In this document: positions 15,896 to 24,051 of the stretch, piece by piece
Layout of the letters: every line of letters begins with the position of its first letter
How positions within the stretch are numbered: the first letter of the stretch is position 1
Assembly (NCBI RefSeq): GCF_001425705.1
Contig: NZ_LMDC01000028.1
Coordinates: 663,536-727,535 of the forward strand
Source of the DNA: Pelomonas sp. Root1217
GTDB taxonomy: Bacteria; Pseudomonadota; Gammaproteobacteria; Burkholderiales; Burkholderiaceae_C
Direction of reading: 5' to 3'
Length of the DNA: 64,000 nucleotides
Made by a program: the position numbers and the translations under genes
Notes under the pieces: generated by a model
The model's input: the letters and a program-made list of their open reading frames with translations, nothing else
What the model was told of the DNA's origin: nothing
Database searches by the model: none

Positions 15896-17872
15896 ATGGC
15901 AATTCAACACCTGACCGACGAGCAGATCGCCACCATGTCACGCGCCCAAAAGGACGAGTGGTGGTTCAAGAACGTCTTCCGCGGCGACATGGCCCAGCTG
16001 ACGCTGCGCTCGGGCTTCACGGGCTTCCTGCTCGGCGGCATCCTCTCGGCCACGGGCCTGTACATCGGCGCCAAGACCGGCATCGCCATCGGCGTCGGCC
16101 TGACCTCGGTGATCCTTGCCTTCGCGCTGTTCCGCGCCCTGCACGCCAGCGGCTTCGCGCAGGATTACACCATCCTCGAGAACAACTGCACCCAGTCGAT
16201 CGCGACTGCCGCGGGCTATGTGATCACGCCGCTTTTCTCCAGCCTCGCGGCCTACATGCTGGTGACCGGCGTCATACCGGCCTGGTGGCAGCTGATGATC
16301 TGGATCTTCGTCGTCGCGTTGATCGGCGTGCTGATCGCCTTCCCGCTGAAGCGCCGCTTCATCAATGAAGACCAGGCGCCCTTCCCGGAAGGCCGGGCCT
16401 GTGGCGTGGTGCTGGATTCGCTGTACCACGGGGCCGGCGACGAGGGCGTGTTCAAGGCCAAGCTGCTGGGCGTCGTGGGCGGTTTCACGGCGCTCTACCA
16501 GGCCCTGGTCAGCGATGGCTGGATGAAGCTGGTGCAGTTCAAGATCCTGATGATGGACAAGTGGGCCGGCATGAAGGAGCCCTGGTATCTGCATGAACGC
16601 CTGGACCAGTACTACTACGCCTGGGCTGGCAAGACGACCTCCTTGATCCCGACCATCCTGGGCACGGACATCCGCCAGCTGGGCCTGCGCCTGACGCTGG
16701 ACGCCGCCATGCTGGGCGTGGGTGGCCTGATGGGCATCGCGGTGGCCACGAGCTGCTTCCTCGGCGCCTTCATCAACTTCGTCATCCTCGCGCCGCTGAT
16801 GATCCAGGCCGGCGACATCGCGCCACGCCTGGGCGCCAATGGCGTGCTGATCCCGCTGAACCGGGCGGAGATCGTCAATCAATGGTCGCTATGGTGGGGT
16901 GTGACGATGATGGTCGTCGGCGCCATGGTAGGCCTGCTGGCCAAGCCCGAGATCTTCAAGAGCGCCTTCAAGCGCAAGGGCCCCGCAACCGCCGGTGCCC
17001 AAAGCGACCTGCTGAAGGATATCGAGGTGCCGCTGTGGATCAGCTACATCGGCGTGCCGGTCTTCAGCGTGCTGGGCAGCTATGTGACCCACATCTTCTT
17101 CGGCGTGCCTTTCTGGCTGGCGCTCGTGTCGCTGCCGCTGATCTTCGTGCTGACCATCATCTGCACCAATTCGATGGCCCTGACCTCCTGGACGCCGACG
17201 GGCTCGCTGTCCAAGATCACGCAGTTCACGATGGGTGCCATCGACCGCAGCAACCCGGGCTCCAACCTGCTGCCTGCCGGCATGACCAGCGAGATCGCGT
17301 CCAACGCGGCCAACCTGCTGTCGGACATCAAGCCCGGCTATATGCTGGGCGGCAAGCCGCGCCATCAGGCCGTCGGCCATGTCATTGGCAACCTCGCAGG
17401 CGTGCTGTTCTGCGTGCCGCTGTTCTTCCTGCTGTTCCTGACGCCCGATGCCAACGGCGTGCGCAGCGTCACGACGCTGGTGTCCGACCAGTTCGCAATG
17501 CCGGCCGCACTGCAGTGGAAGGGAGTGGCCGACATCATCGCCAAGGGCCTGAAGGGCCTGCCAACGTCGGCGCTGATCTCCATGGGCTTTGCCGCCGTCG
17601 CCGCCGTCGCGATGGAAATCGCGCGCATCAAGACCAAGGGCCGCTTCCCGATCTCGGCCGTTGCCACCGGCCTGGGCGTCGTACTGCCGCCGGAGTCGGT
17701 GCTGGCCATGTTCCTCGGCGCCCTGGTGTTCTTCATCATGGGTCGGCACAAGACGGCCGGCACCCCGGGATGGCGTATCTGGGTGGACGGCATGGAGCCG
17801 ATCTGCGCCGGCCTGATTTCAGGTGCTGCACTGATGGGCATCGGCAACGCGATCATCAACGTGCTGATCTGA
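15896..17872 (+). CDS. OPT-family oligopeptide transporter
   Basis: A 658-residue polytopic inner-membrane transporter. The N-terminal GDMAQLTLRSGFTGFLLGGI, ILENNCTQSIATAAGYV, EDQAPFPEGRACGVVLDSLY and the later NSMALTSWTPTGSLSKITQF are characteristic of the OPT superfamily, which imports small peptides or metal chelates with protons. About 14-16 hydrophobic segments are visible. The ATG at 15896 begins the family-like MAIQHLTDEQIATMSRAQ and leaves a 234-base upstream gap that holds a terminator (15742-15774) and a TetR-like palindrome. It is followed by tRNA-Arg. Confidence 0.92.
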   Translation: MAIQHLTDEQIATMSRAQKDEWWFKNVFRGDMAQLTLRSGFTGFLLGGILSATGLYIGAKTGIAIGVGLTSVILAFALFRALHASGFAQDYTILENNCTQSIATAAGYVITPLFSSLAAYMLVTGVIPAWWQLMIWIFVVALIGVLIAFPLKRRFINEDQAPFPEGRACGVVLDSLYHGAGDEGVFKAKLLGVVGGFTALYQALVSDGWMKLVQFKILMMDKWAGMKEPWYLHERLDQYYYAWAGKTTSLIPTILGTDIRQLGLRLTLDAAMLGVGGLMGIAVATSCFLGAFINFVILAPLMIQAGDIAPRLGANGVLIPLNRAEIVNQWSLWWGVTMMVVGAMVGLLAKPEIFKSAFKRKGPATAGAQSDLLKDIEVPLWISYIGVPVFSVLGSYVTHIFFGVPFWLALVSLPLIFVLTIICTNSMALTSWTPTGSLSKITQFTMGAIDRSNPGSNLLPAGMTSEIASNAANLLSDIKPGYMLGGKPRHQAVGHVIGNLAGVLFCVPLFFLLFLTPDANGVRSVTTLVSDQFAMPAALQWKGVADIIAKGLKGLPTSALISMGFAAVAAVAMEIARIKTKGRFPISAVATGLGVVLPPESVLAMFLGALVFFIMGRHKTAGTPGWRIWVDGMEPICAGLISGAALMGIGNAIINVLI

Positions 17873-17888
17873 TAATCACCTGTTCTGT

Positions 17889-17965
17889 CTGCCCGTAGCT
17901 CAACTGGATAGAGCAGCTGCCTTCTAAGCAGCAGGTCGGGGGTTCGAGTCCCTCCGGGCAGGCCA
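17889..17965 (+). tRNA. tRNA-Arg, anticodon UCU
   Basis: A complete 77-base cloverleaf. The acceptor stem CTGCCCG/CGGGCAG pairs perfectly; the D-arm is GCTC...GAGC; the anticodon stem GCTGC/GCAGC encloses CTTCTAA, giving anticodon TCT; the T-arm is GGGGG-TTCGAGT-CCCTC; the discriminator is G and CCA is encoded. It reads AGA arginine codons. A terminator follows at 18000-18033. Confidence 0.97.
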
Positions 17966-17999
17966 AATCAAGAGTTCACGAGAACTCAATGCCGATCAG

Positions 18000-18033
18000 G
18001 CGCCAAGTCTTCACAGGACTTAGGCGCTTTTTT
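18000..18033 (+). terminator. Rho-independent terminator after tRNA-Arg
   Basis: The stem GCGCCAAGTC / GACTTAGGCGC (one bulged A, 7-base loop) is followed by TTTTTT. A smaller perfect hairpin GAGTTC-ACGA-GAACTC lies just before it at 17972-17987. Confidence 0.88.
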
Positions 18034-18541
18034 CATGTCAGGTGGCGGTTGACCGCAGGCGGTGTGCCTCGGCCACGTCGGGTCAGGCAGGGCGGGCGGG
18101 ACGACCGACACGATCCTTCTCATGGAACTGTCCTCCGACCGAATGAATCAACGGCTTGCCTGCGCACCGTGCGCCGTTCGGCCGACACTCAGGTGTCGCT
18201 GCGCTGCGGCGCATCGACGGCAGGGGTCGAAGCGGTTGCACCCTGTATTTCCGCGGGGGCCACGGCGCAGATTGACTGGATCGTCGCGGCGACCACGGCA
18301 CACACGACGATCACGCCATGAAGATGGACCCACCGACAGGGCGACACGGGAACAAGACCGTTGCGCATAAGGATTCCTTCGTTGATGGACCGGGCATCGG
18401 CCCGGGAGTCGCGGCCGCTTCCTGCTGCCACAACCTCACGACGATCCGAGACGGCGGAAATCGACAACCAGAAGCCCGAACTGCGCCGCACGCGGCAGTG
18501 GCCACGACAATCGCCCACACTGCACAACGCCCTCTGATTCC
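18034..18541. other. 508-base gap with no convincing gene except one small minus-strand frame
   Basis: Between the tRNA terminator and the glycoside hydrolase. Plus-strand frames here lack ribosome-binding sites and family-like sequence. I looked for a duplicated tRNA 3' end (an integration scar) downstream and did not find one. The only item worth keeping is the short frame at 18189-18368 on the minus strand. Confidence 0.5.
18189..18368 (-). CDS. Possible small membrane or secreted peptide (59 residues)
   Basis: The ATG at 18368 is preceded by GAAGGA at a good 6-base distance. The protein has a single hydrophobic segment (HGVIVVCAVVAATIQSICAV, about residues 18-37) and then a short polar tail rich in Ala, Pro, Thr and Asp. 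That is the shape of a small membrane protein or an uncleaved or late-cleaved signal peptide. No homolog is known to me. The frame could be chance in high-GC DNA. Confidence 0.35.
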   Translation of the reverse strand: MRNGLVPVSPCRWVHLHGVIVVCAVVAATIQSICAVAPAEIQGATASTPAVDAPQRSDT

Positions 18542-20437
18542 ATGATGTCCCGCGCCTTGGTTCTCGGCGGTCTGCTGCTGGCCACCCTGTCGACCATCGC
18601 GCAGGCGGCCGTGATCGAGGTCCATGCCGGCTCGGTCACCTACCTCGTCGACAGCGCCAACTTGCGCATCGACGCCCGCGACGGCGATGCCGCAGCCATC
18701 CCCCTGCTCAAGCCCCAGGCGCAAGCGCATTACAGCCCGGTTACTGCAAGCCCGGGGTCATGGGCCTGGATAACCGGCGAAGGCCAGCAGGTGCGCCTCA
18801 GCACACAGGGCCGGGCGCTCAAGGTGTCGGTCACCGGGCAGCCCGGCACGCGCTGGCAGGTGTCCATGCCGGAGGTCTCGTCGGGAACGTGGATCGTGCC
18901 GGATGGGCAGGGCATGGCCTTCGGCGTCAACGATGCCTACTGGCGCTCTGCCTTCAATCGCCCGCAGTGCTTCGGCGGCACCACGTTGCTGTCCTTCCCG
19001 GCGTGGACCCACCTGACAGGCACGCGGGCCGTCACCTACGCGCTGGACGACGGCTTCCAGTCGGAGCTTTGCCTGCAGAACTCGAATGGGCTGCAGGCCA
19101 GCCTGAGGCATGACTTCGCCGACGGCGCTGGCACGCTGGACCTGATGATCGAGCTCGGCGCACCCAACCCGCTCGCGCCGGCGCTGTTCTACAGAAACCA
19201 CCTGCGACAGCAGGGTCGGTTGCGATCCTTTGCCGACAAGCAGGTGCCTGAACTGGACCGCCTGTTTGGCGCCCTGCATCTGTACGTATGGGGCGATGGC
19301 CGCGACCTCGCTTTCCTGGACGACTTGAAGGCGCTGGGCATCGCCAAGCTCGTGATCAGCTATGACCAGGACCCGAAGACGCACAAGCACCTGGTCCGGC
19401 CGGCCTACCTGAAGAAGGCCCATGGCCTGGGCTACCTGGCGGGCCCCTACGACGCTTTCGACAATGGCCAACCCGACGACACGGCCGACATGCCCGCCGC
19501 GATCTGGGGGCCTGAGCTCTATCCGTCGGGCTGCCTGCGCGACAAGCAGGGCGCCGTCGTGCCGGGCTTCGCCAGCCGAGGCTGCCAGATGTCCAGCGAA
19601 GCCATCGCAAGGCACCCGGCAGGCTTTGTCCCCGCGCAGCGCTACGAGGGGCACATCCGTGACGGCGCGAGCCAGGTCTTCATCGACGTGGACGCATTCG
19701 GCAACTTCTACGACGACTTCAGCCCCGAGCACCGCATGACCAAGGCGCAGGATCGCCGCAACATTCTGGCCCGTCTGGAACTGAGCATGCGCAAGTTCGG
19801 CCTGGTGCTGGGCTCGGAGAATGTGACCGCCTGGAGCGCCGACGTCACGCACTACTCACACGGCACGGGGCAGGCCCACGTGGCGGCGTTCTGGCCCCTG
19901 CTCGGCGACAAGCGCTTCAACGGCTATTGGCCACCGGAGCGCCCTCCGATCTATTTCGGCCGCTTCACGCCCACGGCTGACGAAGCACGCGCCCTGTTCG
20001 AACCCGCTGATCGCCTGCCCCTGTTCGATGCGATCTACCACGACGCGTTGGTGGCTGTGGATCGTTGGGAGCTCAGCTTGACCAAGGTAGTGGGCCAGGA
20101 AGCTCGCCGCTACGCCCGTTCGCTGCTGTATGGCGTGCCGACGCTGTGGAACCTTGACCGGCGCGACCTCGCCAGCGCCGCCGCCTGGCTGAAGGCGGCG
20201 CATGACGACTTCCAGGCCGTGCACGGCGTGTTGGCGCCCGTGGCGCTCACGGCCTTCGCCTGGCTCACGGACGACCGCGACGTGCAGCAGGTCAGCTATG
20301 CAGGCGGCAGGGTCGTGACAGCCAACTTCGGCAGCCGAGCCTGGCAGGGCCTGCAACCGAACTGCGTCAGACTCAGCGGGCGCTCGGTGCCGACCCGGAA
20401 TTTCTGCCCGCCCGCAACGGCGCTGAACCCTGGCTGA
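18542..20437 (+). CDS. Secreted glycoside hydrolase, GH101/GH129-like
   Basis: A 631-residue exported protein (signal peptide about 1-23, MSRALVLGGLLLATLSTIAQAA). A beta-rich N-terminal part (about 24-215) is followed by a TIM-barrel-like region with LHLYVWGDGRDLAFLDDL, GIAKLVISYDQDP, HGLGYLAGPYDAFDN and the acidic strand QVFIDVDAFGNFYDDF. The Asp residues in the last strand are the likely catalytic region, as in endo-alpha-N-acetylgalactosaminidase relatives. The C-terminal part is beta-sandwich-like. The substrate is unknown; an alpha-linked amino-sugar glycan is a guess by analogy. ATG codons stand at 18542 and 18545, and either may be used. Confidence 0.7.
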   Translation: MMSRALVLGGLLLATLSTIAQAAVIEVHAGSVTYLVDSANLRIDARDGDAAAIPLLKPQAQAHYSPVTASPGSWAWITGEGQQVRLSTQGRALKVSVTGQPGTRWQVSMPEVSSGTWIVPDGQGMAFGVNDAYWRSAFNRPQCFGGTTLLSFPAWTHLTGTRAVTYALDDGFQSELCLQNSNGLQASLRHDFADGAGTLDLMIELGAPNPLAPALFYRNHLRQQGRLRSFADKQVPELDRLFGALHLYVWGDGRDLAFLDDLKALGIAKLVISYDQDPKTHKHLVRPAYLKKAHGLGYLAGPYDAFDNGQPDDTADMPAAIWGPELYPSGCLRDKQGAVVPGFASRGCQMSSEAIARHPAGFVPAQRYEGHIRDGASQVFIDVDAFGNFYDDFSPEHRMTKAQDRRNILARLELSMRKFGLVLGSENVTAWSADVTHYSHGTGQAHVAAFWPLLGDKRFNGYWPPERPPIYFGRFTPTADEARALFEPADRLPLFDAIYHDALVAVDRWELSLTKVVGQEARRYARSLLYGVPTLWNLDRRDLASAAAWLKAAHDDFQAVHGVLAPVALTAFAWLTDDRDVQQVSYAGGRVVTANFGSRAWQGLQPNCVRLSGRSVPTRNFCPPATALNPG

Positions 20438-20487
20438 GGCGCCTTCCGGGCCGAGATGCAGTCTCTGGTGCCGCGGGCCCACGAATT

Positions 20488-20510
20488 CCTAGGCAAATCA
20501 ACAGCCTAGG
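20488..20510. terminator. Hairpin after the glycoside hydrolase
   Basis: CCTAGGC and GCCTAGG form a perfect 7-bp stem with a 9-base loop, 50 bases after the hydrolase stop. The following CGCCTTTCCT is only weakly T-rich. Confidence 0.4.
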
Positions 20511-20586
20511 CGCCTTTCCTGCATTCGAGGTCGTGGCTTTCGAGTTCTCCGGCAAGCTTGCACGGTGCCATAGAGCGGCCGACCGC

Positions 20587-20675
20587 CATCCCCCTTTGGA
20601 GGGATACGACGGGGGATGCGCCCCCACTCACCCCCACTCATCCCCCCTCGGCACCCCCAAAGGGCGATACCCCCG
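20587..20675. repeat. C-run-rich intergenic element with tandem decamer and G-quadruplex motif on the minus strand
   Basis: An inverted repeat CATCCCCC (20587-20594) / GGGGGATG (20611-20618) is followed by the tandem decamer CCCCCACTCA twice (20621-20640) and further C-runs at 20642-20647, 20654-20658 and 20670-20674. On the minus strand this gives four runs of five or more G separated by 5-6 bases (20658 down to 20621), a textbook G-quadruplex pattern. Confidence 0.6.
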
Positions 20676-20695
20676 CGACCCGCGGGCTCCGAGAC

Positions 20696-20719
20696 TGGCT
20701 CCATCGAAAACAGGAGCCA
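20696..20719 (+). promoter_or_regulatory. Hairpin that buries the ribosome-binding site of the next gene
   Basis: TGGCTCC (20696-20702) pairs perfectly with GGAGCCA (20713-20719) across a 10-base A-rich loop. The 3' arm contains the AGGAG Shine-Dalgarno of the gene starting at 20722, so translation of the operon could depend on opening this hairpin. Confidence 0.45.
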
Positions 20720-20721
20720 CC

Positions 20722-20910
20722 ATGCAATCTCAAACCACCCCCCTCGCTCCGGATGACGCTCGCTGGGCCAGCGCCTCGCTGCTGCGCATCACCATCAGCC
20801 AGTTGCGCGCGTGGGAAGCCGAATACGCGCCGCACCTCGCCGCCCAGCCGGCGACCGATGAAGAGGCCTGGGAAGGCACCGAACTGGACCCGCGGAGGAC
20901 GGTGCTTTGA
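20722..20910 (+). CDS. Small protein of unknown function (first of a three-gene micro-operon)
   Basis: A 62-residue protein; the core SLLRITISQLRAWEAEYAPH is a probable amphipathic helix and the tail is acidic. There is no signal peptide. AGGAG lies 6 bases before the ATG, inside a hairpin. The stop overlaps the next gene's TTG in a TTGA. I do not recognise it. Confidence 0.6.
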   Translation: MQSQTTPLAPDDARWASASLLRITISQLRAWEAEYAPHLAAQPATDEEAWEGTELDPRRTVL

Positions 20911-21143
20911 CGATCAACAGACCTGTCGGCTTCGCCGCGCTGCTCGAGAAGATGCCGCAGCGTTTCGCGGCCCGGGCCAAGCGTGTCGAAGAGCGTGCCA
21001 GGCTCAGGCGTGAGGCTCAGGCCAAGCGCTTCGAGATGGAATTTCTGTGTGCCATCGAGGTGAAGGAAGGCGGCTGGAACGAGTGGCAAGACACCGTCGC
21101 CGAGTTCGCCGCCAGAAAAGGAGACGATCATGGGATTGCTTGA
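20907..21143 (+). CDS. Small basic, helical protein of unknown function (second of micro-operon)
   Basis: A 78-residue protein beginning at a TTG that overlaps the previous stop; GGAGG lies 8 bases upstream of the TTG, supporting the unusual start. The middle (RAKRVEERARLRREAQAKRF) is a strongly charged helix, likely a coiled coil or nucleic-acid-binding helix. The last 14 bases overlap the next gene. I do not recognise it. Confidence 0.6.
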   Translation: MTINRPVGFAALLEKMPQRFAARAKRVEERARLRREAQAKRFEMEFLCAIEVKEGGWNEWQDTVAEFAARKGDDHGIA

Positions 21144-21420
21144 TGCGAACCGCCATCCTGGCGCCGAGGCCGGCGTCAGCCATTGGGCCTTCGACAGCGC
21201 CGCCGGCAGGATCAGCGCCCGCGATGGCGACGGAAACCTGGTGATGGCCATCGCCACCGGCCCGCTCTTCGGCGCCCGCTTGGCTGCCGCCTTCAATTCG
21301 CCCACGCCGGTCACGATGCCCTATGCCGGCGCCGGGTCTCGCGCTGGGACAGAGCGGCGAGGTGCGGTGGTCGGGGGATTCTGGGCGCCTGGACCGCGCC
21401 CCAGCCACAGTCAGGCGTAA
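21130..21420 (+). CDS. Small protein of unknown function (third of micro-operon)
   Basis: A 96-residue protein with AAAAGGAG 6 bases before the ATG. The N-terminal half has a compact fold-like pattern (HWAFDSAAGRISARDGDGN, then LVMAIATGPLFGARLAAAF), while the last 30 residues are Gly/Arg/Pro-rich and probably flexible. It ends 10 bases inside the 3' end of the YjfB-like gene on the other strand. I do not recognise it. Confidence 0.55.
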   Translation: MGLLDANRHPGAEAGVSHWAFDSAAGRISARDGDGNLVMAIATGPLFGARLAAAFNSPTPVTMPYAGAGSRAGTERRGAVVGGFWAPGPRPSHSQA

Positions 21421-21611
21421 ACGTTCACGTTGCGCCCCAGCGCGCCTTCGGTCGCCAGCGCCGGCTGCTGCGGCAGCGCGCTGAGCAGGGCCATGGCGCC
21501 CGCCGCCTGAATGTCGATCGCCTTGCGCAGCACCAGCAGGCCCACCGCATCGGTCGCCCCTTGGGTATTGCTCGACACGATGTTGACGCTGGCGGAGTTG
21601 GCGATGTCCAT
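21411..21611 (-). CDS. YjfB-like putative motility protein
   Basis: A 66-residue protein that starts MDIANSASVNIVSSNTQGAT and contains DAVGLLVLRKAIDIQ, the hallmark of the small YjfB 'putative motility protein' family that often sits in flagellar regulons. No signal or membrane segment. A near-consensus sigma-28 promoter (21619-21645) sits directly upstream, independently supporting a flagellar-regulon role. The predicted transcription start would fall only about one base before the ATG, so the mRNA may be leaderless; no Shine-Dalgarno is needed or seen. Confidence 0.85.
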   Translation of the reverse strand: MDIANSASVNIVSSNTQGATDAVGLLVLRKAIDIQAAGAMALLSALPQQPALATEGALGRNVNVYA

Positions 21612-21618
21612 CTCGCAT

Positions 21619-21645
21619 CTATCGGCAGGCCTGATCAGAACTTGA
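21619..21645 (-). promoter_or_regulatory. Sigma-28 (FliA) promoter of the YjfB-like gene
   Basis: On the minus strand TCAAGTTC, 11 bases, then GCCGATAG. The FliA consensus is TAAAGTTT-N11-GCCGATAA, so the spacing is exact and nearly all positions match. The -10 element ends 8 bases before the ATG. Confidence 0.85.
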
Positions 21646-21678
21646 GGCAGTCTTCAACTGCCTTCTGAGATCGTGAAC

Positions 21679-22308
21679 TCAGTGCGGCTTGCCGCGCCGG
21701 GTATAGGCCGAGATGAAAAGGTGGCTGGGCTCGACCTCTGACCCCGCGCCGGTGTCTGGAGCGACCCGCACCCGCTCTTCAGCGAGCGCTTGGGGCGCGG
21801 CCTGGCGGCCGGGCAAATGCTCGATCGCGTCAATGACTCGTCGCATGTCGGCGTTCAAGGGCTCGTTGACATGATTCAAGGCCACGCCTTCGCTCAGAGT
21901 GTGTACAGCTGCGTCGAATTCATCGTTGACCAGGTGCTGCATGCCCCGATGGAAGGCCATCAGGTAGGCGTGGGGGTGCTCGGCGCCAAGGCCGGCCAGA
22001 GGTGCCCACACCGCCTTTGCCATGTCGGTCTCACCGGAGGTCACATGGAGCATGCCCAGTTGGAAACGCGCGAGAGGGAAGTCGTCTCCCAGTTCCACGG
22101 CCTTCGCCATGCTCGCCTTGGCTTCGGCAACCAGACCCAGCTGCGCGTATTCACTGCCCAGCATGAACAGCGCCTGAACCGATGCATCGGCGCGACCGGC
22201 CGCCTCCTTCAGGTAGGCCAGCGCGTGGCCGGCATCGTTTCGTCGGCTGGCCTCCAAGGCCAACGCGAGCAATTCAGTCTGGGTCAGGTTGGTGAGGGTG
22301 TCGGGCAT
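21679..22308 (-). CDS. Tetratricopeptide-repeat protein of unknown function
   Basis: A 209-residue cytoplasmic protein with three or so TPR-like helix pairs between about residues 8 and 150 (GHALAYLKEAAGRADASVQA, FMLGSEYAQLGLVAEAKASM, AVELGDDFPLARFQLGMLHV). The C-terminal 50 residues are charged and probably flexible. TPR domains mediate protein-protein contacts. It starts 9 bases after the nadB stop and is presumably co-transcribed with nadB, although no functional link is obvious. Confidence 0.75.
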   Translation of the reverse strand: MPDTLTNLTQTELLALALEASRRNDAGHALAYLKEAAGRADASVQALFMLGSEYAQLGLVAEAKASMAKAVELGDDFPLARFQLGMLHVTSGETDMAKAVWAPLAGLGAEHPHAYLMAFHRGMQHLVNDEFDAAVHTLSEGVALNHVNEPLNADMRRVIDAIEHLPGRQAAPQALAEERVRVAPDTGAGSEVEPSHLFISAYTRRGKPH

Positions 22309-22317
22309 GGCTCGGTG

Positions 22318-23922
22318 CTAGCGTCGGCGACGCTTGCTGATCAACACCGTCGGGAAGCTCACCGGCAGCGTGCGCGGGTAGTCGCGGCTGAAGTGCAGGC
22401 CGCGGCTCTCGTGGCGCATCAGGGCCGAGCGCACGATCAGCTCGGCGCACTCCACCAGGTTGCGCAGCTCCAGCAGGTCGCGCGTGACGCGGAAGCTGCC
22501 GTAGTAGTCGTCAATCTCGCCGCGCAGCAGCTTGATGCGGTGCAGCGCGCGCTCCAGGCGCTTGGTGGTGCGCACGATGCCAACGTAGTTCCACATCAGC
22601 AGGCGCAGCTCGTCCCAGTTGTGGGCGATGACGACCTGCTCATCGGCGTTCTCGACCTGGCTCTCGTCCCAGGCCGGGATGGGAGCCCCGTCGGGGAGCG
22701 GGTGCGACAGGATGTCGGCCGCACAGGTCTGACCCAGCACCACGCATTCCAGCAGCGAGTTGCTGGCCAGTCGGTTGGCCCCGTGCAGGCCGGTGTAGCC
22801 GGTTTCGCCCACGGCATACAGGCCCGGCAGGTCGCAGCGGCCGAGCAGGTCGGTCACCGCGCCGCCGCAGGTGAAGTGCACGGCCGGCACGACGGGGATG
22901 GGCTGCCGGGCGATGTCGATGCCGAGCTTGAGGCAGCGGGCGTGGATGGTCGGGAAATGCTCGACGAGGAAGGCTTCGCCCAGATGGGTCGCGTCCAGCC
23001 ACACATGGTCCAGGCCGTGCTTCTTCATCTCGAAGTCGATGGCACGGGCGACGATGTCGCGCGGCGCCAGCTCCATGCGCTCATCATGCGCCGCCATGAA
23101 GCGGGTGCCATCCGGCAATTTCAGGTGGCCGCCCTCGCCTCGCAAGGCCTCGGTGATGAGGAAGCTGCGCTCCTGCGGGTGGTACAGGCAGGTCGGGTGG
23201 AACTGGATGAACTCCATGTTCGCGACCCGGCAGCCGGCGCGCCAGGCCATGGCGATACCATCGCCGGTCGACGTGTCAGGGTTGGTGGTGTAGCGGTAGA
23301 CCTTGCCGGCGCCGCCGGTGGCCAGCACGACGGCGCGTGCCGCCAGCGTCTCCACGCGCTGGGTGTCGATGTCCAGCGCGTAGGTGCCGTAGACGCGGGT
23401 AGGTTCGTCGCGCTGCACATGGCGTGAGGTGATCAGGTCCAGCGCCATCCAGCGCTCACGCAGCGTGATGTTGGGATGCTTGCGGGCCACGGCCAGCAGC
23501 TGGTCGTGGATGGCCTTGCCCGTGGCGTCGGCCGCGTGGGCGATGCGGCGCACCGCGTGCCCGCCCTCGCGCGTCAGGTGCAGGCCCATCGGGCCGGTGT
23601 CGTCGGTCGTGAAGGGCACGCCCTGGTCTACCAGCCAGCCCACGGCCGCGGCGCTGCGCTCGGCGATGAAGCGGGCGGCGGCTTCGTCGACGAGGCCGGC
23701 GCCAGCGTCCTGGGTGTCGCGCACATGGCTTTCGATGGAATCGTCGCTGCCCAGCACGCCGACGATGCCGCCCTGCGCCCACGCGGTGGCCGCCTCGGTC
23801 AGCTCGCGCTTGGCGATGATGACGACGGGCACGCTGTCGGCGAGATGCAGGGCCACGGTGAGGCCGGCCAGGCCGGCGCCAATGATGACGACGGGGGCGT
23901 CGTCGGGGGGGGCAGCAGTCAT
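22318..23922 (-). CDS. nadB: L-aspartate oxidase
   Basis: A 534-residue FAD enzyme that oxidises L-aspartate to iminoaspartate, the first step of de novo NAD synthesis; NadA then makes quinolinate. The N-terminal dinucleotide fold [19 protein letters not shown], the [19 protein letters not shown] region, the substrate-loop FHPTCLYHP and [20 protein letters not shown], and the C-terminal helical domain ([18 protein letters not shown]) are typical. Length is normal. nadA and nadC are not in the window. It diverges from the S9 peptidase gene across a 129-base gap. Confidence 0.96.
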   Translation of the reverse strand: MTAAPPDDAPVVIIGAGLAGLTVALHLADSVPVVIIAKRELTEAATAWAQGGIVGVLGSDDSIESHVRDTQDAGAGLVDEAAARFIAERSAAAVGWLVDQGVPFTTDDTGPMGLHLTREGGHAVRRIAHAADATGKAIHDQLLAVARKHPNITLRERWMALDLITSRHVQRDEPTRVYGTYALDIDTQRVETLAARAVVLATGGAGKVYRYTTNPDTSTGDGIAMAWRAGCRVANMEFIQFHPTCLYHPQERSFLITEALRGEGGHLKLPDGTRFMAAHDERMELAPRDIVARAIDFEMKKHGLDHVWLDATHLGEAFLVEHFPTIHARCLKLGIDIARQPIPVVPAVHFTCGGAVTDLLGRCDLPGLYAVGETGYTGLHGANRLASNSLLECVVLGQTCAADILSHPLPDGAPIPAWDESQVENADEQVVIAHNWDELRLLMWNYVGIVRTTKRLERALHRIKLLRGEIDDYYGSFRVTRDLLELRNLVECAELIVRSALMRHESRGLHFSRDYPRTLPVSFPTVLISKRRRR

Positions 23923-24051
23923 GGCCGGGCATTGTCATGCAGTGCCGGCACTCCCGCGCCATGGTGAGGATTGCCATCACACGCAGGCTGCCTACGCCAC
24001 GCCCTCCCCTATGCTGCACGCCGCTGTCAACGAAGCAGTGCAGGGAGCGAT

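Noticed and set aside
17940-20700. Possible integration scar (att site) at the tRNA-Arg 3' end
   Set aside because: No second copy of the tRNA 3' sequence and no integrase were found downstream within the window.
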